From: Candidatus Melainabacteria bacterium
GTDB taxonomy: Bacteria > Cyanobacteriota > Vampirovibrionia > Obscuribacterales > Obscuribacteraceae
Assembly: GCA_016699165.1 (NCBI GenBank)
Contig: CP064963.1
Location: forward strand, 2,666,001 to 2,730,000
Direction: 5' to 3'
Length of the DNA: 64,000 bases
The notes under the pieces: generated by a model
What the model was told of the DNA's origin: nothing
Databases searched by the model: none
What the model saw: only the letters and a program-made list of their open reading frames with translations
Translations under genes and position numbers: made by a program
Part shown: one piece after another, positions 59,035 to 64,000 of the stretch
Numbering within the stretch: the stretch's first letter is position 1
How the letters are laid out: the number at the start of each line of letters is the position of its first letter

Positions 59035-59994
59035 CTATTGGTTAGCGCGATTAGCGCCACCTCTCAACAACACTTTCACTGCGTCCAATTTACTTAGATC
59101 ATCAAGCGAGCTATCTTTCAAAACTTGCTGAATTAAACCAACTCTTGCAGGACTCAAATCGAGTTTTATCACATCCTCGTCTTTGACCAGATCAAGACAA
59201 CGTGCCCAGCCGCGCATTTCAGGATCGAACAATGCTCGGCCAATATCGCCGTCGTAAACCTGATTTACTTTAGCTACAAAACCTTGTGCCAGTGGGCCTG
59301 CAGTAGAAGTCGAATTAAGCTGAGCTGGCGAAGAAATAGGAGAAGAAATAGATTGAATGGGATGGTGACTGGATCGATTACGCTTTGATACCACATTTGG
59401 TGCCAGAGGAGGCATCTGTCCAGGAGCTGTAATTGGTCCCATGTCCTGAGATGGCGAGTTAGAAATTTCACCTGAAATTGGTGTCCTGAGCGGATCGATA
59501 AAATAATTGGGTTGAGCAGGTGCAGAAGCTAAAGTATTTGGCGGCACTGAGTTTTGCCAGGTAGCATGCGTGTTTTGATCAACTCCCATCGCTCCAGCAC
59601 GCACCGGTCTTGTGCGTTGTCTTGGTTGATACCACGGCTCAGGATCGTAATAAGTCTCGGGAGCATAAGGATAGTTAGACGGGTCCTGCATTGCATAATT
59701 CATAGTATTGCTGTAATTCTGGTAATTACCATAATTATAGTTATATGGTGACGCCAGTGTTCTTGTCGTAGCTCTATACAAGCTATTTTGCAACGTATAC
59801 AACGGATAAGAACTATAAGGTCCTCTGTTCATGAAAGAGAAACCAAAATAGGGAACAGCAGACAAAAGTCCTGGCACAAAGTTGCCATATCCGCCGGGAT
59901 AAAAATAAGCCTGCGCCGAGCTATTCTGCCAAAAGAGGCAAAGGGTAAGCAGTATGGCTGATTTCTTTAGTTTTTTCAGACCTGAGGCTTTCAT
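59035..59994 (-). CDS. Secreted Tyr/Pro/Asn-rich protein
   Basis: 319 aa. Signal peptide (SAILLTLCLFWQNSSAQA), then a Tyr/Asn/Pro-rich disordered region (YNYNYGNYQNYSN, YYDPEPWYQ), a Ser-rich linker, and a more ordered C-terminal domain (residues 240-319, DLVKDEDVIKLDLSPARV). Starts four bases after the class V aminotransferase stop; last gene of the operon. No family recognised. The C-terminal codons contain TTAGCG-CGA-TTAGCG, which may be a chance match to the YTAGCR element. Confidence 0.72.
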   Translation of the reverse strand: MKASGLKKLKKSAILLTLCLFWQNSSAQAYFYPGGYGNFVPGLLSAVPYFGFSFMNRGPYSSYPLYTLQNSLYRATTRTLASPYNYNYGNYQNYSNTMNYAMQDPSNYPYAPETYYDPEPWYQPRQRTRPVRAGAMGVDQNTHATWQNSVPPNTLASAPAQPNYFIDPLRTPISGEISNSPSQDMGPITAPGQMPPLAPNVVSKRNRSSHHPIQSISSPISSPAQLNSTSTAGPLAQGFVAKVNQVYDGDIGRALFDPEMRGWARCLDLVKDEDVIKLDLSPARVGLIQQVLKDSSLDDLSKLDAVKVLLRGGANRANQ

Positions 59995-59998
59995 GCCT

Positions 59999-61123
59999 TT
60001 ATTTTAGGGCCTGAACCTTATCTGTGACAGATTTTTTTTGGGCAACTATTTGTTTGAGTGCAAAAAGGGTCATTCCAATTTCGCGCTCGAACATATAACC
60101 CATGTGGCCAACACGAAAGACTTTGTCTTTTAAATCGTCTTGAGCGTTAGCCACAATAATGTTGTATTTCTGCTTTAGCTCTTTGCGAATTTCAGGAACG
60201 GTGATGCCATCGGGCGGAACCAAGGCAGTTACACTTGGTGATGCCCATTCTTCTTTAACGAAAAGCCCAAAACCCATGTCTTTGGACTGGCTACGCAATA
60301 AATCGCGCAAGTGGAGATGGCGAGCAAAAATCTGATCTTTGCCTTCGCCTTTCATCATTTGAAGCGATTTTTGCAAAGCGCGCATCAATGAAACTGCCGG
60401 AGTAAAGGGAGTTGTTTGCTCAGCCTGAAATTTTCTATATTTACCAAGGTCGAAGTAAAAGCGAGGCGTGGTGCACTTTTCGTAAGCCTGCCAAGCTTCT
60501 TTTGATACATATAAGAGTGAAAGTCCAGGTGGAAGCATTAGCGCTTTTTGACTGCCAGTGAAGACCATGTCTAACTTCCATTCATCAATAGGCAATTTAG
60601 TAGCGCCAAAACTTGTGACAGCGTCTACAAGAATAAGAGCACCAGCAGCTTTCACCACTTTTGCTATTTTCTCAAGGTCGTTTATCACTCCAGTGGAAGT
60701 TTCGTTGTGAGTGACTGTGACCGCTTTAAAAGACTGATCTTTCATTTTTTCAGCTACTGTATCAGCATCAATTGCTTCGCCGTTAGCGACGCGTAAACGC
60801 TCTACTTGAGCGCCAAAGGCTTCTGCAACTTTAGCGAAACGCTCACCAAAGGATCCGCAAACAAGACTCAAAACTTTGTCGCCTTTGTTTATAACATTGC
60901 AAATACTAGCTTCCATTGCCCCTGTTCCCGAGGCGGTGAAAAGCATTGGAGCTTCTTTGGTCTCACCTAGCCATTTTAAATCTTCTAGCACTTGCTCAAT
61001 ACATTGGCTGAAATCTTCACTTCTGTGTCCAATTAACTGGCGAGCGCATTCTTGCAATATTTCGTCAGGCACAGGAGTAGGACCGGGGATCATCAAAAAA
61101 GTTTGGGCCCTGGTTGCTTCCAT
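59999..61123 (-). CDS. Class V aminotransferase (alanine-glyoxylate/serine-pyruvate type)
   Basis: 374 aa, PLP enzyme of the class V group. FLMIPGPTPVPDEIL at the N-terminus, LFTASGTGAMEA, VDAVTSFGA and PLP Lys 193 in FTGSQKALMLPPGLS. Most similar in plan to alanine-glyoxylate or serine-pyruvate/purine-pathway members; the cyanobacterial 42-kDa 'soluble hydrogenase' subunit is also of this type, so the substrate should not be assumed. RBS AAGGAG before the ATG. Third gene of the LeuDH operon. Confidence 0.9.
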   Translation of the reverse strand: MEATRAQTFLMIPGPTPVPDEILQECARQLIGHRSEDFSQCIEQVLEDLKWLGETKEAPMLFTASGTGAMEASICNVINKGDKVLSLVCGSFGERFAKVAEAFGAQVERLRVANGEAIDADTVAEKMKDQSFKAVTVTHNETSTGVINDLEKIAKVVKAAGALILVDAVTSFGATKLPIDEWKLDMVFTGSQKALMLPPGLSLLYVSKEAWQAYEKCTTPRFYFDLGKYRKFQAEQTTPFTPAVSLMRALQKSLQMMKGEGKDQIFARHLHLRDLLRSQSKDMGFGLFVKEEWASPSVTALVPPDGITVPEIRKELKQKYNIIVANAQDDLKDKVFRVGHMGYMFEREIGMTLFALKQIVAQKKSVTDKVQALK

Positions 61124-61137
61124 ATCTGTTCTCCTTT

Positions 61138-61527
61138 TTACTGCACGCCTGCTAAATGCGCCGGTTCCAAAATGGGAAATTTTTGCTTGGTCTGGCTTAC
61201 TTGATCAGCTTCGGGACCTTCAAAACATTCGACTGTTTTAATCACGTTGCGCTCGACTGTTATAAGCGCAATCTGTACTTGAGGATAACAGTCTTGCCAG
61301 GTCTGGCAGCGAATGTTGTCGCAATTGTAATAACCAACAGTCTTGATTACATCCGCGTCTAAAGGAATTGCGCTGGGGCGGCAATTTTCTCCTCCCCAGC
61401 GCAATTCGTCACCGATTTTGTAAGTGTGATGAGCAACCTGCCCTAATTTGAAACCAACGCCCGATACCACTTTTTCCTGGCATGCAGGGCATTCAATTCC
61501 GCCATAGAGTGTGTTAAACAGGTGCAA
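61138..61527 (-). CDS. Small Cys-containing protein
   Basis: 129 aa, two CxxC-type features (IECPACQEK, YYNCDNIRC) and single Cys elsewhere, consistent with a zinc-ribbon-like fold. Start is TTG, overlapping the end of the LeuDH gene by 14 nt, so translation is probably coupled. Between two amino-acid metabolism enzymes in one operon. No family recognised. Confidence 0.7.
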   Translation of the reverse strand: MHLFNTLYGGIECPACQEKVVSGVGFKLGQVAHHTYKIGDELRWGGENCRPSAIPLDADVIKTVGYYNCDNIRCQTWQDCYPQVQIALITVERNVIKTVECFEGPEADQVSQTKQKFPILEPAHLAGVQ

Positions 61528-62584
61528 AGGCTCTATCTACCGACTTTTTTGCAGCCAGCTTCTGCTCAGCAAGGGCATCCGCGGCTTCGTGAGGTGGGAT
61601 CGATTTGTTCTTGGATGTTTCCAGAACATCTAAGATTGTATCGTACACCTTGGTTACTTTTGATACGACTGCTTCTTTGTTGTAACCATCGAGTTCAGCT
61701 GCTACGTTAATCAAGCCGCCAGCGTTGATGGCGTAATCAGGAGCGTAAACAACACCTTTTTTGAACAACTCGATACCGTCTTCGTTTGCTTCCAACTGGT
61801 TGTTGGCGCTACCAGCTACGATTTTGCATTTGAGCATTGGAATTGTTCTGGAATTGAGAATGGCACCCAGAGCGCAAGGCGAGAAGATATCGCAATCGGT
61901 CGAGTAAATCTCGTCTGGAGCGACAACTGTAGCGCCAAATTGTTCTTGCACTTTTTTCAGTTGTTCTGGATAAATGTCTGTTACAACCAACTTGGCTCCA
62001 GCAGCTGAAAGATAGCTGCAGAGGTGATAGCCGACGTTACCTACACCCTGGACGGCAACTTTGACGCCTTCGAAGCTTTCGCCCATTCCGGCGAATTTCA
62101 AAGCGGCTTTCATACCGCGGAAAGTACCAAATGCAGTCATGTCTGAAGGATCGCCCGAACCGCCTTCGTTAGATCCACCAACAGCAGAGTCGCACACGGT
62201 GCGCATTGTGTCGATATCTTTGACAGTCATGCCGACGTCTTCAGCAGTTATGTAACGGCCGTTGAGTGACTGAACCGCTTTACCAAAAGCGAGTAAAAGT
62301 TTTTCGTTTTTGTCTGCTCTAGCGTCACCGATGATGACAGCTTTTCCGCCGCCTAATTTCAAACCGGCAACCGCAGCTTTGTAAGTCATACCGCGTGAAA
62401 GACGAAGAACATCTTTGAGCGCTTCTTGCTCACTTGCATATTTCCACATGCGGCAACCGCCAAGGGCAGGTCCCAACACAGTGCTATGGATTCCAATAAT
62501 GGCTTTAAGTCCGGTTTCCTTATCATGGAAAAAACAAACTTGTTCGTGCCCCAAAGTGCTCAAATCTTCAAAAATTCCGGTCAT
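61514..62584 (-). CDS. Leucine/Glu/Phe/Val dehydrogenase family (LeuDH-like)
   Basis: 356 aa, NAD-dependent amino-acid dehydrogenase of the Leu/Val/Phe branch. LGPALGGCRMWKY and TYKAAVAGLKLGGGK with the catalytic Lys, and a Rossmann nucleotide-binding loop GVGNVG at 180-185. Short-branched-chain amino acid deamination is likely; specificity cannot be read from sequence. ATG at 62584 preferred over 62599 as GGAG lies 9 nt upstream. First gene of a four-gene operon running to 59035. Confidence 0.92.
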   Translation of the reverse strand: MTGIFEDLSTLGHEQVCFFHDKETGLKAIIGIHSTVLGPALGGCRMWKYASEQEALKDVLRLSRGMTYKAAVAGLKLGGGKAVIIGDARADKNEKLLLAFGKAVQSLNGRYITAEDVGMTVKDIDTMRTVCDSAVGGSNEGGSGDPSDMTAFGTFRGMKAALKFAGMGESFEGVKVAVQGVGNVGYHLCSYLSAAGAKLVVTDIYPEQLKKVQEQFGATVVAPDEIYSTDCDIFSPCALGAILNSRTIPMLKCKIVAGSANNQLEANEDGIELFKKGVVYAPDYAINAGGLINVAAELDGYNKEAVVSKVTKVYDTILDVLETSKNKSIPPHEAADALAEQKLAAKKSVDRAFAPV

Positions 62585-62736
62585 TGATGGAAACTCCATA
62601 AGTTGTTACCGAAACATTTTGACATCGAAATATATGCTCACTTGAAAATCGTTATCTTATCGCAACTTTCTTGTAGAGCATGATCTAATGGGGCATTTGG
62701 AGCGTTAGTCCATAGCAAGGGCAGATTAAACTCGCT

Positions 62737-63507
62737 TTACTTATCTGACTTCTTTCTAGCCAAATAGAGAGTAGTTGCGTAAGACAGAGTAATCAAGCCA
62801 TCTTTAGAGTGTTGAGCAAACACCTCTTTAATTTCGCTCTGAGCTTTTTTTAATTGCTCACCTTCGTGCGGCATATAAGAGGTTGAAAATGCACGACCGA
62901 TTAAGGCATCCAGATCGAGTGACTGCGAATTAGTGAATTCAAAAACTCCGACCATCTCAAACAAATTACTCAAAATCAAATCCTTGCCCGACGCTCCGCG
63001 CTTGAGCTCGATGGCAGGGTCATTGCTGTATTTAATAACGACATTTCCGTAAGCAGCGGTGGCTTCTATTTTATGATCGCGCTCATTCCATATAAGGGCG
63101 CAGTAACCGTCGTTTTTTAAAATTCGACTAAATTCAGCCAGCGATTCGTTGGAGCGAAACCAGTGAAAGGCCTGCGCGCATAAAACTAAATTGGCACATG
63201 AATCTGGCAAACCAGTCGCCTCTGCGGTGCCTGAGCGATACTCTACAGTGCCACCACTTGTAGTATCGTTTTCTTTAGCCTGAGACAACATGTCCTCGTT
63301 TGGTTCCACCCCAATTACATGCACACCGGCGCGAGCGAAAAGGCGAGAAGAAATACCGGTTCCGCAGCCAACATCGGCGATAGTCGAACCAGCCTTGAGT
63401 TGACCCGTCTCAAAAATGTAGTCAACAGCACTTTGGGGATAGCTTGGTCTTGATTTTGAATAAGATTGAGCCAGACCCGAAAAGCGTTCTGAAGTGGATT
63501 TTTTCAT
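62737..63507 (-). CDS. Class I SAM-dependent methyltransferase
   Basis: 256 aa, UbiE/COQ5-like or methyltransferase-11-type. SAM motif I IADVGCGTGISSRLFARAG, post-motif VEPNEDML, and a motif II-like QAFHWF. No TM. The ATG at 63507 is chosen; the 42-codon longer frame starting at 63633 runs into the divergent gene. Substrate unknown. Divergent from the DUF4259 gene, with only 33 nt between. Confidence 0.87.
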   Translation of the reverse strand: MKKSTSERFSGLAQSYSKSRPSYPQSAVDYIFETGQLKAGSTIADVGCGTGISSRLFARAGVHVIGVEPNEDMLSQAKENDTTSGGTVEYRSGTAEATGLPDSCANLVLCAQAFHWFRSNESLAEFSRILKNDGYCALIWNERDHKIEATAAYGNVVIKYSNDPAIELKRGASGKDLILSNLFEMVGVFEFTNSQSLDLDALIGRAFSTSYMPHEGEQLKKAQSEIKEVFAQHSKDGLITLSYATTLYLARKKSDK

Positions 63508-63540
63508 AAAAACTGTTTTCCGAATTGCTAGACTATAAAT

Positions 63541-64000
63541 ATGGTGCAAATGGATTTCGACTATAAAGCCTTTGGCAACGAAACAGCCCGCGAATGGCTG
63601 CGTACGTTGTTTCCATCGTCTACCGACGAGCACATAATACGTGCTTTTCTAGCAGTAGTCCAATCAGAATCTTTTGTAGACGCTCAAGATGCAGAGCGCG
63701 CAGTGGCAGCAGCCGAAATGGTGGCGCTCTCGCATGGCTTAGGCGCTACCGATAACCCGCAAGAATGTGGCATGTGGGTGAGAAGAAACAATTACAAAGC
63801 TGCGCCTGAATTAGTAACAGCCGCTGTCGAAGTAATTGAGCGCATTTTTTCTAATTCTGAACTTAAAGAACTCTGGGAAAGAACAGACGGAATGATTCAG
63901 TGGAAAACAGAAATTCATTCTCTTATAAGTCGGCTGAACAAAATTTTTAAAGCGTTGCAGGCTCCAGCTCCAGATGCTGCCCAAACTCAAGCAAAGATAA
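63541..64000 (+). CDS. DUF4259 family protein, 3' end beyond the window
   Basis: 153 codons visible. MVQMDFDYKAFGNETAREWL followed by a helical region (AVVQSESFVDAQDAERAVAAAEMVALSHG) matches the DUF4259 pattern of an N-terminal FGN.xA.DW segment and helical repeats. Start may be ATG 63541 or 63550; no clear RBS. Function unknown. Confidence 0.6.
   Translation, partial: MVQMDFDYKAFGNETAREWLRTLFPSSTDEHIIRAFLAVVQSESFVDAQDAERAVAAAEMVALSHGLGATDNPQECGMWVRRNNYKAAPELVTAAVEVIERIFSNSELKELWERTDGMIQWKTEIHSLISRLNKIFKALQAPAPDAAQTQAKI

Noticed and set aside
1..64000. CRISPR array or cas genes
   Set aside because: No regularly spaced direct repeats of array size and no Cas-like protein were seen; the short repeats found are dispersed intergenic motifs.

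Overview
This 64 kb chromosomal window comes from a bacterium with roughly 48-50% G+C genes and AT-rich gaps. Best guess: a non-photosynthetic member of the Cyanobacteriota (Melainabacteria/Vampirovibrionia, Obscuribacter-like). Pointers are a BtpA-family protein, a phosphorylase-kinase/GH15-like protein of the cyanobacterial type, a DUF4388 (PATAN) protein, kinesin-light-chain-type TPR proteins and many large secreted or membrane proteins of unknown function. This assignment is inference; there is no rRNA or marker gene to confirm it. No tRNA, rRNA, CRISPR array or prophage structural gene was seen.

Layout. 1-3.6 kb: an M1 aminopeptidase cut by the left edge, divergent from a G+C-rich M4 metallopeptidase. 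3.7-20.4 kb: secreted proteins of one paralogous family (five members in the window, at 3.7, 5.1, 11.4, 19.0 and 44.4 kb), TPR proteins, a secreted trypsin-like protease, a rhomboid protease, a GNAT acetyltransferase, a PDZ/S41-like protein lacking the catalytic lysine, and a minus-strand membrane-protein operon with an EF-hand protein. 20.8-34.5 kb: a small Cys-ended peptide, a lone receiver domain, an S41 peptidase, prolyl-tRNA synthetase, a DUF4388 protein, btpA, an RseP-type site-2 protease, an HDAC-like deacetylase, an aminotransferase and a MocR regulator. 34.7-49 kb: small membrane or Cys-motif proteins, a minus-strand run of five tandem roughly 120-aa membrane paralogues behind a GH15-like protein, an MFS transporter and a second EF-hand membrane protein. 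49-52.3 kb: a four-gene operon with a metallophosphatase, a HAD-like protein with an altered motif I and a second metallophosphatase that has lost its metal ligands. 53-64 kb: xanthine phosphoribosyltransferase, an IS1380-type transposase, a poly-gamma-glutamate-hydrolase-like protein and a compact amino-acid operon (leucine-dehydrogenase type, small protein, class V aminotransferase, secreted Tyr/Pro-rich protein), then a methyltransferase and a DUF4259 protein cut by the right edge.

The most striking signals are between the genes. (1) A 17-nt imperfect palindrome, TACTA-N7-TAGTA, recurs at least 15 times. Nearly always it sits 14-23 nt beyond the stem of a putative intrinsic terminator, and in five convergent gene pairs it lies between the two terminators. 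(2) A different element, repeats of YTAGCR at 9-bp spacing (consensus YTAGCRCAGYTAGCR), recurs about a dozen times in the upstream regions of genes. The two look like separate 3'-end and 5'-end punctuation marks. Both were found by eye and need a genome-wide count.

Another theme is proteolysis and pseudo-enzymes: M1, M4, S1, rhomboid, two S41-type and one M50 protein, plus several enzyme folds with missing catalytic residues (PDZ/S41, metallophosphatase, HAD, MocR).
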